The notes below the pieces were generated by a model. It did no database searches. It saw only the letters and a program-made list of their open reading frames with translations, and was not told where the DNA came from. This document shows positions 35,439 through 45,379 of a stretch of 64,000 nt of DNA, one piece after another; the first letter of the stretch is position 1, and each line of letters opens with the position of its first letter. This stretch comes from Pseudobdellovibrionaceae bacterium (GTDB lineage Bacteria > Bdellovibrionota > Bdellovibrionia > Bdellovibrionales > JAGQZY01), in NCBI GenBank assembly GCA_020635085.1, contig JACKAL010000002.1:321079-385078 (forward strand). Direction: 5' to 3'. The translations under genes and the position numbers were made by a program.

Positions 35439-36023
35439 ATGAAGTTTCTACTGGCGCTACTTACGCATATAACTATCCTTCCTATTTATGCACAATCAAA
35501 AGATCTTTCATTAGAGCAACGTCAGCATCAGGCAAATAATGATAAGGTTCTACCAACCTATACGCAAATTGATAATTCTGAGGAAAAAACTCTTCCCTTC
35601 TCTTGGGGAAATCTCTATTACCGTTCTGTTACCGACAACAACGAAGAAGATGATCATTCAAAAAAAGATATGACCCAACTTACCCTTCGTTACACTTGTA
35701 AAAATAAAAAACAGAAACCTGCAAAAATAAAACATTTTGAGTTTTGTGGCTATGCCGTTTCTAAAGTAGATACCAAACAAAAACAATATATCCTTAACGA
35801 ATTAAAGAAAATGAACGAACATAAGAAAAAAACAGATGCTGAGCTGGAACAGCTCTACAATGCAGAATACAATGATCGCGTCGTCAATCCTGAATGGAGT
35901 ATTGCGGAAAAGAAAACGGCAAATTCTATTGAAATAGAAATCTCTGTGCGCAATAAAAAGGCTGCCCTTGGCTCTTGTGAAGACAAGGTCTCTCTCCTTA
36001 AATTCCCTATTAACTGCAAATAA
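35439..36023 (+). CDS. Exported hypothetical protein
   Basis: A 194-residue protein with a signal peptide (1-18, ending in IYA), then a charged, Lys/Glu/Gln-rich body with four cysteines. GGGAG lies 5 bases before the ATG. It sits 9 bp after the M15-like peptidase gene and may be its partner, inhibitor or wall-binding subunit; nothing in the sequence decides this. No family is recognised. Confidence 0.75.
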   Translation: MKFLLALLTHITILPIYAQSKDLSLEQRQHQANNDKVLPTYTQIDNSEEKTLPFSWGNLYYRSVTDNNEEDDHSKKDMTQLTLRYTCKNKKQKPAKIKHFEFCGYAVSKVDTKQKQYILNELKKMNEHKKKTDAELEQLYNAEYNDRVVNPEWSIAEKKTANSIEIEISVRNKKAALGSCEDKVSLLKFPINCK

Positions 36024-36094
36024 AGCCAGGCACTGAAGCGAAAGATACCATCTTCGTTGTTGCCTTTAGCCGCTCGCTCATATAAATCTTTTCT

Positions 36095-37870
36095 ATGCCT
36101 TCGAGCTCTCCGCTGAAACGCTTATTTTCCTATAGCCGACGCCACCGCTCACAAGTTATTTTGGCTTCACTATTTTCTTTCTTAAATAAATGCTTTGATA
36201 TTGCTCCCGAGATTCTCATTGGTATTGCCATTGATGTGGTTGCTCAAAAGGAGCAATCCTTCCTGGCTCGCTTTGGTTTTCTCACCCCATGGTCGCAAAT
36301 CTTAGCTCTTTCAGTTCTCACTTTTTGTATATGGGTCTGTGAGTCCATCTTTGAATATCTACACTTAATTACATGGCGTAACCTTGCCCAGTCCATTCAA
36401 CACGAATTGCGCATTGACTCTTACTCACATATTCAAAATCTCGATGTGCAATATTTCGAAGACCGTAGCACTGGCAATTTAGTTTCTATCCTCAATGATG
36501 ACATCAACCAACTGGAGCGTTTCCTAGATGGTGGCGCTAATCAACTGATTCAAACAGCCACGGCGGTATTGGGTGTAGGCATCGTCTTTTTTATTTTATC
36601 TCCGCAAATCGCTATCGTCGCCTTTCTTCCCGTCCCGGTTATTATTATTGGTGCTTTTTTCTTTCAGAAACGAGCGATTCCTTTATACGCTTCCGTCCGC
36701 GAGAAAGTGGGGCTCCTCAGTCAGCGACTCAACAACAATATTACGGGTATCCTGACGATTAAAAGCTATACGCGAGAAAACTATGAGGCCGACCTCCTAC
36801 AAAAAGACAGTTACGCCTATTTGCAATCCAACCGTCGCGCCATTGCCTTTAGCTCTGCATTTATTCCCGTTATTCGCATGGCCATTCTCTGTGGATTTAT
36901 TGCCACATTTTTATGGGGTGGTTACAAAGTAATCCATGGAGAGCTCAATGTTGGCTCCTATGGTGTGCTGGTATTTCTTACCCAACGCCTTTTGTGGCCC
37001 CTCACCACCTTGGCCACAACCATGGATTTGTATGAGCGTGCGATGGCCTCCACCCGTCGCATTTTAGATCTGCTGCAAACACCAATAGTTACTGTATCTG
37101 GGAAATTGCCTTTAATAAAAACGGAAGGACATTTTCTCTTTCAGGATGTTTGTTTTAAATATCAAACCGGCCCCCTTGTCCTCAAAAATATCGATCTGGA
37201 AATCAAACCCCACAAAACCACAGCTATCGTCGGCTCTACAGGGTCCGGCAAAAGCTCTCTGCTTAAACTTTTGTTTCGCTTTTATGAGCCAACGAGTGGT
37301 CAAATTATGCTTGATGGTATTTTACTCAAAAACTTCGATATTTCTCAGCTGCGCGAAAGAATTGCCTACGTTAGCCAAGATGTTTTTCTGTTTCACGGCA
37401 CAGTTCGTGAAAATATTCTTTATGGCAACCTGAACGCAACCGATGCACAAATTCTTGATGCTGCTAAACTCGCCGAAGCCCATGAGTTTATCTCTCGTTT
37501 GCCACAAGGCTACGACACCATGATCGGCGAGCGAGGACAAAAGCTTTCCGGCGGACAACGCCAAAGGCTATCCTTAGCCCGCGCAATTATTAAAAATCCA
37601 GATATCTTAGTACTCGATGAAGCCACCTCCGCCGTCGACAACGAAACCGAAGCTGCCATCCAAAGATCGCTTACCAAAGTGACAAAAGATAGAACAACGA
37701 TTATCATCGCCCATCGACTATCGACCATTGTCCATGCCGATACGATCTATGTGTTAGAGCAAGGTCATCTGGTTGAAAAGGGAACCCACACTGAGCTTTT
37801 AAAAAATAGGCAGCAATATCATCATTTTTGGAATGTACAAACCGGCCAACAAATGGATGGGTTCTCTTAG
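36095..37870 (+). CDS. ABC exporter, fused permease-ATPase
   Basis: A 591-residue half-transporter: six membrane helices (about 20-320) followed by an ATPase with Walker A GSTGSGKS at 380-387, Q-loop, LSGGQRQRL signature and Walker B ILVLDEATSAVD, then the H-loop in IIAHRLSTI. A homodimer of this MsbA/multidrug type exports lipids, peptides or drugs across the inner membrane. No dedicated substrate gene is adjacent. The gene has no clear ribosome site. Confidence 0.93.
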   Translation: MPSSSPLKRLFSYSRRHRSQVILASLFSFLNKCFDIAPEILIGIAIDVVAQKEQSFLARFGFLTPWSQILALSVLTFCIWVCESIFEYLHLITWRNLAQSIQHELRIDSYSHIQNLDVQYFEDRSTGNLVSILNDDINQLERFLDGGANQLIQTATAVLGVGIVFFILSPQIAIVAFLPVPVIIIGAFFFQKRAIPLYASVREKVGLLSQRLNNNITGILTIKSYTRENYEADLLQKDSYAYLQSNRRAIAFSSAFIPVIRMAILCGFIATFLWGGYKVIHGELNVGSYGVLVFLTQRLLWPLTTLATTMDLYERAMASTRRILDLLQTPIVTVSGKLPLIKTEGHFLFQDVCFKYQTGPLVLKNIDLEIKPHKTTAIVGSTGSGKSSLLKLLFRFYEPTSGQIMLDGILLKNFDISQLRERIAYVSQDVFLFHGTVRENILYGNLNATDAQILDAAKLAEAHEFISRLPQGYDTMIGERGQKLSGGQRQRLSLARAIIKNPDILVLDEATSAVDNETEAAIQRSLTKVTKDRTTIIIAHRLSTIVHADTIYVLEQGHLVEKGTHTELLKNRQQYHHFWNVQTGQQMDGFS

Positions 37871-37917
37871 CGTGGCTCTTAGGCTATACACCAGATATTG
37901 TCTTGAATAATAGTCGA

Positions 37918-37954
37918 CATAGTAAATTTCCCTCTTTAGTATGAATTTACTATG
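37918..37954 (+). promoter_or_regulatory. Inverted repeat covering the start codon of the barrel protein
   Basis: CATAGTAAATT (37918-37928) and AATTTACTATG (37944-37954) are perfect 11-base arms with a 15-base centre. The start ATG at 37952-37954 is the end of the 3' arm. It may act as an RNA hairpin over the start or as a DNA operator. A related pair of arms occurs at 62140 and 62224. Confidence 0.5.
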
Positions 37955-38764
37955 TCTATCAAATCTATTTTTATTACTGCCTACTTACTATTAACCTCAC
38001 ACGCCCATGCCTTTAGCTTAGATAACGACACACTTTTTGCCCAAACACATCACAAGTTTGGACTGAGTCTTGATTCGTGGAAATATGAAGAACCTGGTAT
38101 CATGCAAGACAGTGGGTTCCTCAGCGGCGCTGAATATAACTTCAGAGCTGCCTTACCCCCACTCATTTATGTCGAAGCAGCTGCGGAGTTCTTATATGGA
38201 CAAACTACTTACAAAGGATCATCTCTCGTTGGTAATATCCCCCTTTCTTTTCCTTCAACAAGCATCATTGGCATGGGACAACTATATGTTGGGTGGATCG
38301 TACCGCTTCCGTCAGGCGTTACTTTTATTCCTAAGGTTGGTGCTCTTTATAGACTGCTGATCGATTTCAATGACCCTTCCACATCTGACTATCAGCGCGA
38401 TCAAAGTTACTTTTCTATACCCATCGGTGGTGATGTGCTTGTTTCCCTCGATAGTGGTTACATGAGCGCAGGTGCTGTTTTCACAACATCATTTAGCGGA
38501 AAAAATAAAACACACCTGAGTCAAGTCGGTGGCAATAAAGATTTAAACCTGACACAAAATAGTGGGCGCGGTTTACTTGCCAATATTAGCTACTTTTACA
38601 CACAAGCACGATTTCCGTGGTACATTTCCATAGTCTATAACGAATGGCATATTGAGCCGTCATCAACAGAAGTTGCAACTATTCCAAATGTAGGAACAAA
38701 AACATTTATTGAACCCAAAAACCAAACTCATGCCTTTGGCGTACGCGTTGGAATGACTCTGTAA
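37952..38764 (+). CDS. Outer-membrane beta-barrel protein, hypothetical
   Basis: A 270-residue exported protein with a signal peptide (1-21, HAHAF), then alternating strands with frequent aromatic ends and a final strand HAFGVRVGMTL that ends in a hydrophobic residue. The size suggests a barrel of 10-12 strands. No function is evident. The start codon is in an inverted repeat and lacks a ribosome site. Confidence 0.75.
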   Translation: MSIKSIFITAYLLLTSHAHAFSLDNDTLFAQTHHKFGLSLDSWKYEEPGIMQDSGFLSGAEYNFRAALPPLIYVEAAAEFLYGQTTYKGSSLVGNIPLSFPSTSIIGMGQLYVGWIVPLPSGVTFIPKVGALYRLLIDFNDPSTSDYQRDQSYFSIPIGGDVLVSLDSGYMSAGAVFTTSFSGKNKTHLSQVGGNKDLNLTQNSGRGLLANISYFYTQARFPWYISIVYNEWHIEPSSTEVATIPNVGTKTFIEPKNQTHAFGVRVGMTL

Positions 38765-38881
38765 ATATGCACCATACATGTGTTTCAATCTGAAGCTAAA
38801 CTATTAATTTTTCGTCTCATTTTAATCAAGTGAGAGAAAAAAAATTTTTATTATTTCTAATACAATTTAAACTAGTTTGTG

Positions 38882-39964
38882 ATGCAAGGACGGATTAAAA
38901 AGTACGGCAACGTAGCATTTCTCCTTTTTATACAAACCACATTTTGTGCTTGTGCAGGCCCCACAAGTCCGTTCGGCGCTATTCATCAACTCACTCCGAT
39001 ACAAAAAATACGGTCCGATTTTTCAATCACAGATTCCTCCAAAAAAGAAGATTATAAAATTTCTTTTTTTCCCAAAAAACATATTTATCATAAAAATGAA
39101 AATCTTGTTGTCACCATCAAAGGCAATGAACATATACCTGACATGAACAATATTAGGCTTATTTATAATTCGACCGATCTTACCGATGTTTTTTTAAAAA
39201 ATAGTGAAATTAAAACATTCCCCGAAGAGAAAATAATTAAGATGGAGTTTACCAATTTAAAACTTTCAGCGCGAAAACAAAATAAAATTAATTTTCTGTA
39301 TTTTGATAACAAAAACTATCTCTCTTTTCCCTACACCAGCCCATCGTGTCCTCTCGCCCATATGTCCTTTACAAAAAGCTTACATGGATTTGATACTCCA
39401 AATGAATTTGTCGGATTTATAAATCTCTCGGGACGCTCGGAAAAAATCAACCCAAGCCTTCTTGCAGGCCTTGTGGCCATGGAGTCCGGCTTTAACCCCC
39501 ATGCCGTGAGCTCCGCAAAAGCTCTTGGCTTAACACAAATTACCGATATAGCGGTTGAGCAAATTCGTAATAAAACAGAAAAGTGGCCACGTCGCGATTT
39601 AAGCTCTCTCTCGTACAGAGACATTAAAACGGAAATCAACTCTGGAAACATGACACAAGAAGATGATTGGCGTTTGGAGCCCATGCTCTCTCTGCGCGGT
39701 GGCGCCAATTACTTAAAATATATTGTTTCTTTTTGGCAACTCCCAGAGCAGAAAAAGCTTTTACAAGAAAACCACCTTACAACAGATGAAGCACTTACAG
39801 ATATCGTGCTCGCTAGCTATAATAGCGGACCCGAGAGAATTCGCCGCACCATTATTAATAGTAAAAAAAATTGGCTCAATGACCCGACTATGTCCAATGT
39901 ACGTTATTACGTAAATATGATCTATAGCTATTGTCATTATTTTTCTGAAGGACCTCACACATGA
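38882..39964 (+). CDS. Lipoprotein lytic transglycosylase (SLT domain)
   Basis: A 360-residue lipoprotein (FCAC about residue 21). Residues 40-150 form a beta-rich domain of unknown kind, and the C-terminal 180 residues are an SLT domain with catalytic E201 in AMESGFNPH, then AKALGLTQI and ASYNSGPERI. It should cleave murein glycan. The extra N-terminal beta domain distinguishes it from Slt70 and MltC. ATG 38882 is used; a GTG just before it is possible, and no ribosome site is seen. It overlaps the PilZ gene by 4 bases (ATGA), so the two are translationally coupled. Confidence 0.87.
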   Translation: MQGRIKKYGNVAFLLFIQTTFCACAGPTSPFGAIHQLTPIQKIRSDFSITDSSKKEDYKISFFPKKHIYHKNENLVVTIKGNEHIPDMNNIRLIYNSTDLTDVFLKNSEIKTFPEEKIIKMEFTNLKLSARKQNKINFLYFDNKNYLSFPYTSPSCPLAHMSFTKSLHGFDTPNEFVGFINLSGRSEKINPSLLAGLVAMESGFNPHAVSSAKALGLTQITDIAVEQIRNKTEKWPRRDLSSLSYRDIKTEINSGNMTQEDDWRLEPMLSLRGGANYLKYIVSFWQLPEQKKLLQENHLTTDEALTDIVLASYNSGPERIRRTIINSKKNWLNDPTMSNVRYYVNMIYSYCHYFSEGPHT

Positions 39965-40671
39965 ATAAAAAACCCTTATGTTTATATATAATTCCAGCAA
40001 TTCTTGTAGGACTTGCTTTTTCGTTTTACGCACAGGTTTCCTATTTACTGGATTTGCACTGGCTGGAGCTACAGCAAGTTGTCACCCACATTCCTCTGAT
40101 CAACTGGATGACTATGGGACTTCTTGTTACCTCAGCTTACCTCATTTATAAAGCCAATCGCTATGCAAAACTTTTTGTTCCGTTAACCATTACCTGCGTG
40201 GGATGGAACAACTATCTCGTCGGCAGCTATCAAGAAAACTATTCTGCCTTTGAAGCCCTTTGGTCCGCGTCACTCTTTCCTTTTCTTTTCACACCGCTGT
40301 TGAGTAAAAAGATTCGCGATATTTTTCAAAATAAACAAACTCAATGGTGGCAAACAGCCCCGAGAAAACCTATAAGCGCCCATGTGGCCGTAAATCCTTT
40401 TGTAAGCACATCGTTTAATTCGAAAACATACGATATTTCCAAGACAGGACTTTTTATAAACTTAAAGGATCTGCCCTGGGAAAACTTGCCAAAGCTAGGC
40501 GAGCGCGTGAACATGAACATAACTCTCGACACTCTCAGAAAGGTTCGCGTAGAGGCCATTATTGTACGCTTAGATGAGGCCAAAGGCTCATACCCGCGCG
40601 GCATGGGCCTTCGTTTTACCGATATCTCCAAAGAAAATAGAAAAATACTCGATAATTTTTTAATTCACTAA
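39961..40671 (+). CDS. Membrane-anchored PilZ-domain protein
   Basis: A 236-residue protein with four membrane helices in the first 115 residues and a C-terminal PilZ domain (about 135-235). The YDISKTGLF segment matches the D/N-x-S-x-x-G motif of cyclic-di-GMP binding. However, the partner RxxxR motif is not intact: the region reads PRKPISAH. Binding may therefore be weak or lost. Coupling to a transglycosylase gene suggests second-messenger control of wall remodelling, which is inference. Confidence 0.85.
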   Translation: MNKKPLCLYIIPAILVGLAFSFYAQVSYLLDLHWLELQQVVTHIPLINWMTMGLLVTSAYLIYKANRYAKLFVPLTITCVGWNNYLVGSYQENYSAFEALWSASLFPFLFTPLLSKKIRDIFQNKQTQWWQTAPRKPISAHVAVNPFVSTSFNSKTYDISKTGLFINLKDLPWENLPKLGERVNMNITLDTLRKVRVEAIIVRLDEAKGSYPRGMGLRFTDISKENRKILDNFLIH

Positions 40672-40704
40672 AACAGTTCGGGAAAATTGCAATATGACAT
40701 AGTG

Positions 40705-42615
40705 CTAGTTTTCTTCGACATCCTCGCCATCGCCGGCATCGCCAGAGCAGCCCGATTCTGGTATCGTTTCACCATTAGGCCACAGAAATGTCGTAAAGTG
40801 CTTATCAAACTCTTCGGCGATTTGTAAACTTGTGTCGTTTCGTGATAAAGCCATTAAATTTTCGTCGTTCTTATCGTTTCCGCTGTTGCTCCAATTTTGT
40901 GAACCAAAAATAATCGCTTGTGCTTTACCATCACGCAATAAGACACCGATTTTTTGATGATTCTGTTTCCATGTATTTCCCTTGGACTTATTGTTCTTTT
41001 TAATGGCAACCTTTGCAGAGGCTTTAAATGGATTCTCTTCCAAAAGAGTGGCATCTCCGGTAAGTCCTGCCCAAGAGCCAGGACCACAAGCAGTTGGCGA
41101 ATCAACGATGACTTCTACCTTAACTCCACGCGAAGCAGCTAATTGTAAAGCGCGCACATACTCAATCCCTGCTGCGCCGAACATGGAAATACGTAAAGTA
41201 TCTCCAGCGCGAGCATCTAAAAGAAGAGGGAGAATGGCTCTATGCTCGGCATCATCGGTAGGAGAAAAGTAAACACGTGCTGTGGTTTTATCTTTTTCAA
41301 AATAAAAATAACGTTTGGTATTTGGTCGCTTATTACCATGAAATCTTCCGTAGGGAAAATCTTTCGATTTCATACCAACAAAATCATTACCTGTGTTTTT
41401 TGGAGTAGGATCTTGAAACTCATACATTTCATTAAATTCATCGATATAGGATTGAGCAATTTCGTTGTTTTTAATAAATACGCTCATGTTGGAATTGCGT
41501 TCTGTCCCCATGCACGTGCGCGAAATATTTGCAGTCCCCGTCCAAACGCTATACTGTTTACCATTTTGAAATACAAAAAATTTATTATGCATAATCCCAT
41601 CATTCTTCCATTCGATGCGCCCGGTAGCTTCTTCATCCGTACTTGCATTTAAGGCCAATGCCTGAATGAGGCCTTGTGTCCCTTCGCTGTATTGAAAAGC
41701 TAATTTGGTGCGCGTGTCATCTTTAGGGTCATTAGCTGATGAAAGAATCCATTTTTCACGTTTTTTTGCATCATTCGGCTCTACATAAGTAAATAAGAGA
41801 GGTTTCGTAACTCCCTTTGCAAAGCCCTTTTCGTCAAAAACCGCACGTACATCAACCCCCTCGTTGATTTGATCGATCAGGGCATTGTAAACACCATTCA
41901 AACTACCTAAAGATTTTCTCTTGTTATCAGCAGTCACATCATCCATTCCATACATGGCTGTGTAAATGGCCGTTTTGCCCTCGTTTTTAATTTTATCCAT
42001 AAGAACATTGGCGACTGTCTGCTTAATATCGATCTTATCCTCTGGAATCATAATTTTGGTATTAAAATACCATTCAATATTTCCATCCAGACTGTCTTTA
42101 ATATCTACGCGCTCTCCCAAGTGCAAAGATGCATCCTCTTGACGACTTTCAGAGGATGGCTCCACAATTGGCGTCTTTTCCAAACAAGCATAATCAGTTA
42201 CGTCTTCACAAAGGATAAATTGGGTTGAAGATTTAAATAGTCGATCGAGGGAATTTTTAACAACCTTGTCGTAAAGTTTGGCCTTTTCTGCTTTTGTTCC
42301 ACCATCGTTAGCGTGAATTTTTTCGTAATTGTAAAGAAGATAACCCATATACTTAGCTATTCTCTCAACAATGATCTGTTGCTGTTTCTCGTTTGCAGAT
42401 GATCCCTTAACACTTCGCTTTACTTTTGCTGCAACCATTTGGATAAAGGGCTTCTCATCACCAGGTAGCTTTTGTAGCCAATCTCCATCATTCGTACTGG
42501 TAATCGTTCTTGGCTCAGAAAAATCGCCGGAACTATTTGTTGGCCATTGATGACTACACTGAATGGAGCTCGTAAAGATCGAAAAAACAAAACATATACG
42601 TAATATTTTCGCCAT
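40705..42615 (-). CDS. Phospholipase D-superfamily lipoprotein with two HKD motifs
   Basis: A 636-residue lipoprotein (SSIQC about residue 20). An N-terminal helical region (40-180) precedes two PLD modules. The first has H343/K345 in MHNKFFVF with TGTANIS; the second has H553/K555 in NHQKIGVL with FGSQNWS. Two HKD motifs in one chain form one active site in this family, whose members cut phosphodiester bonds in phospholipids or nucleic acids. Export to the cell surface suggests attack on foreign membranes or DNA, but the substrate is unknown. The tail is acidic (DAGDGEDVEEN). GGAG lies 8 bases before the ATG. It converges with the PilZ gene. Confidence 0.85.
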   Translation of the reverse strand: MAKILRICFVFSIFTSSIQCSHQWPTNSSGDFSEPRTITSTNDGDWLQKLPGDEKPFIQMVAAKVKRSVKGSSANEKQQQIIVERIAKYMGYLLYNYEKIHANDGGTKAEKAKLYDKVVKNSLDRLFKSSTQFILCEDVTDYACLEKTPIVEPSSESRQEDASLHLGERVDIKDSLDGNIEWYFNTKIMIPEDKIDIKQTVANVLMDKIKNEGKTAIYTAMYGMDDVTADNKRKSLGSLNGVYNALIDQINEGVDVRAVFDEKGFAKGVTKPLLFTYVEPNDAKKREKWILSSANDPKDDTRTKLAFQYSEGTQGLIQALALNASTDEEATGRIEWKNDGIMHNKFFVFQNGKQYSVWTGTANISRTCMGTERNSNMSVFIKNNEIAQSYIDEFNEMYEFQDPTPKNTGNDFVGMKSKDFPYGRFHGNKRPNTKRYFYFEKDKTTARVYFSPTDDAEHRAILPLLLDARAGDTLRISMFGAAGIEYVRALQLAASRGVKVEVIVDSPTACGPGSWAGLTGDATLLEENPFKASAKVAIKKNNKSKGNTWKQNHQKIGVLLRDGKAQAIIFGSQNWSNSGNDKNDENLMALSRNDTSLQIAEEFDKHFTTFLWPNGETIPESGCSGDAGDGEDVEEN

Positions 42616-42856
42616 TTTATTTTCTCCTCATATCTGTACTCACAGTAGATATGACAATGAATTCCTAGAGCGCATGGATAATTGACTCATAAATATATCG
42701 GATTTTTTTATTAATTGATAAAACACTGCCTCTGCCTAGACCTCGACCAATGTATAGAGCATAAAAACACATTTTGGTTAAATTAAGAATATGATAGTCT
42801 TTGTCTATCTTAGAAATTGATTAAAAAGTGCTATGAAACAAGCGAAAAGGAATTGT

Positions 42857-43756
42857 ATGTCTTTAAAACGACTTGGAATTTTGATCTGTCTTCTCACCTT
42901 TGCGTCGCCGTCTCATGGTAAAGACATGTATGGAACATTTATGATCGTGAAAGGTCAGGTTCACGTAGAGCACGATGGTAAAAAGGGTGAAGCAAAAGTC
43001 AATATGAAAGTCTACCCAGGTGATACCATAACCTCAGGTCCTGTATCTCGAGCAAAAATTACGATGTCCGATAGAAATATTCTCCATATCTCGCCCTCAT
43101 CAGTAGTCAAAATAGCTTCCTATGAAAATTCGGAATCTAAAAAAAATGTAGAATTGGAACTGTCCCAAGGAAAACTGCGCTCGGAAGTAATTCAAAGCTA
43201 CAAAGATAAAGACAAATACATTATCAAAACACCTACGGCAGTGGCAGGCGTACGCGGAACCGATTTTCTAGTCAGTCATGATATCAAAAATAACTTTACC
43301 GAGGTTTTTACATTCAGAGGCTCCGTAGAGTTCTCCGCCCTACAAAAGGACTCTACTCTGGGAGCTCCGATTATTCTTAAACAAAATGAGATGTCTTCAG
43401 CTCAGCCGAATCAAGACCCAGCGCCCCCACAAGCCGTTCCGCAAGAGAATATGCGACAAATTCGCAATGACTCTTCGGCACAAGCGCCTTCGACATCATC
43501 GCCCTCTTCTGGCACACCATTGAATGGCAATTCTTCACAAAGCACAAATGGTACGCAACCACGATCCCGCATTGGAAATACCGCAGATACAGCACCTAGT
43601 AGCTTTGATAAACTTCCACAGAATCCCCAGGGCGCAGGCCCCATGGCCCCACCTCCTCCGATTAGCAATATTTTACCCAAGCAGCCAGACACACGAACGA
43701 ATGATGCTATTCGCAACAAAACCGATAAAACAAACGTAACTATAAAACCTGAGTAG
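42857..43756 (+). CDS. FecR-domain exported protein
   Basis: A 299-residue exported protein with signal peptide (1-22, SHG). Residues 25-160 are a FecR-type domain (GDTITSGPVSRAKITMSD, then HISPSSVVKI and TPTAVAGVRGTDF). A long Pro/Ser/Asn/Gln-rich, disordered tail takes the rest. Such free-standing FecR domains are periplasmic ligand or partner binders, not the iron-signalling anti-sigma factor. ATG 42857 is chosen because AAGGA lies 5 bases upstream; ATG 42833 is possible. The barrel lipoprotein follows 3 bp after the stop. Confidence 0.87.
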   Translation: MSLKRLGILICLLTFASPSHGKDMYGTFMIVKGQVHVEHDGKKGEAKVNMKVYPGDTITSGPVSRAKITMSDRNILHISPSSVVKIASYENSESKKNVELELSQGKLRSEVIQSYKDKDKYIIKTPTAVAGVRGTDFLVSHDIKNNFTEVFTFRGSVEFSALQKDSTLGAPIILKQNEMSSAQPNQDPAPPQAVPQENMRQIRNDSSAQAPSTSSPSSGTPLNGNSSQSTNGTQPRSRIGNTADTAPSSFDKLPQNPQGAGPMAPPPPISNILPKQPDTRTNDAIRNKTDKTNVTIKPE

Positions 43757-43759
43757 GCC

Positions 43760-45370
43760 ATGTCGCGAAAATTCACCATACATACTTTTTGTATATTATT
43801 GTTGAGTTGCGCCTCATCTTCTGGCGAAGAGCTAAATCAGCGTGAACACATTGAATTTAATGAGTACGAGGGGCATCCTGAAAATATCGATGAACTTCCG
43901 ACAATGACTCTCCTAGAAACAGAGCGTCTCAATCGTTTTAAAACAAATTTTGATCATCTAAATTCTGACAAACAAACTCTTCATGTTAAAAAAGCAAAAT
44001 TATACTTTAAAAAGGGTCAAACTATACTACAAAAAGGCGACAATAATATTGCTCGTCGCTATTATGAAAAAGCGATCTATCTCGATCCAAATAATCCACT
44101 TTATAACTACGCACGTGCCATTGCTCTTTATCACCAAGGATTTCATGTACGTTCGTTGGCCCTACTGGAGATTTCTCACGATTCCACTATTGATGAATCT
44201 GAATTGAATTACTATGAGGCGCTCAACTATATGAAGTTGGGCGATACGACCAGTTCCATAAAGCTCTTTGACTATGTGGTTGCAGATAAAGATCCGCAAC
44301 TTTCACCATCAGCTGCCATGTATGCCGGACTGCTTTTACGTCAAGAAAATGAATTAAGCCAAGCTAAGGAACGCTTTCAATATGTTTTAGATACGACTAA
44401 AAACGCCGAACTCGATAAACGGGCTGAAAAACAAATTGAGGAACTTATTGCTATTGAAAAATTTCAAGAAGAAAGCAAAAAAAAGTTCTCGGTCTCAGCT
44501 TACACCGGGCTTATGTATGATAGTAACGTTTTAAATATTGCGCAAAATAATGCTTCCCTGAATGTTGCTGCCTATCGCTTGATGTATGGAGGGTCGGTAG
44601 ACTATAAAGCTCTCTATACCCCTCGGCACACCCTTGCCCCTCGTCTTAGTTTTTCGGATATTTATAGTGTAGACAAATCATTTAAAAGTAACTCCACTAT
44701 ACAAAGCGCTGACCCCTTGCAAGCAGAGTTTGCCCTTCCCTATACGTACAGTTTTTTTCTATTTGATAAAAGCTCCACTGTGAGTTTTTATCCAGCTTAT
44801 TCGCAAATATATATGAGTCTTGACGAAAGCGGTCGCGATCTTATTTATAGCTCATATGCACTGGCGAGCACACTCACTACAAGTCACTTTGAAAAATGGA
44901 TTAGCAGTTACCGTTTGGATCTGACAAATGACACCTTTCACCCGAACACCACTCCAGACAATGACCAGACCGCCTCTAAAGTAGGGTTAAGCATAAATAA
45001 TACGCGCTTATTTGATTCCACAGGAACAAAATCTCTCGCCCTGAACATGCTCTTTCTCCAAAACAATGCCAAGGGAAAAAATAGTTTCTATGATCGTTAC
45101 ATGCTCTCTATCGTTGGCAGCTATCCAATGAGTGAAAGCCTGCTCTCTTATGCCAAGATAGATTATCTAACCCAAAATTATAGCAAGTCGGAAACTCAAC
45201 GTTTAGATCATGGACTTATTTTTACAGCAGGATCCGTCTACTCATTAAAAAAGAATTTAAGCCTCAATTTTTCAGCACAATACAATAGCAACTCTTCGAA
45301 TGTACAATTATACGATTATAATAAATTTACAGTTATGACGATGCTTTCTTACAATAGCGGTTTCTTTTAA
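43760..45370 (+). CDS. TPR lipoprotein with C-terminal outer-membrane barrel
   Basis: A 536-residue protein with lipobox LLSCAS (about 14-19). Tetratricopeptide repeats cover about 70-235 (AKLYFKKGQTILQKGDNNIA is the first clear one). Residues 250-536 form a barrel starting FSVSAYTGLMYDSNVL, similar in layout to Slam-type surface-lipoprotein exporters and other TPR-barrel proteins. It is co-transcribed with the FecR gene (3-bp gap), and the pair probably forms an outer-membrane complex. Function beyond this is not visible. Confidence 0.8.
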   Translation: MSRKFTIHTFCILLLSCASSSGEELNQREHIEFNEYEGHPENIDELPTMTLLETERLNRFKTNFDHLNSDKQTLHVKKAKLYFKKGQTILQKGDNNIARRYYEKAIYLDPNNPLYNYARAIALYHQGFHVRSLALLEISHDSTIDESELNYYEALNYMKLGDTTSSIKLFDYVVADKDPQLSPSAAMYAGLLLRQENELSQAKERFQYVLDTTKNAELDKRAEKQIEELIAIEKFQEESKKKFSVSAYTGLMYDSNVLNIAQNNASLNVAAYRLMYGGSVDYKALYTPRHTLAPRLSFSDIYSVDKSFKSNSTIQSADPLQAEFALPYTYSFFLFDKSSTVSFYPAYSQIYMSLDESGRDLIYSSYALASTLTTSHFEKWISSYRLDLTNDTFHPNTTPDNDQTASKVGLSINNTRLFDSTGTKSLALNMLFLQNNAKGKNSFYDRYMLSIVGSYPMSESLLSYAKIDYLTQNYSKSETQRLDHGLIFTAGSVYSLKKNLSLNFSAQYNSNSSNVQLYDYNKFTVMTMLSYNSGFF

Positions 45371-45379
45371 AAAATGGAC

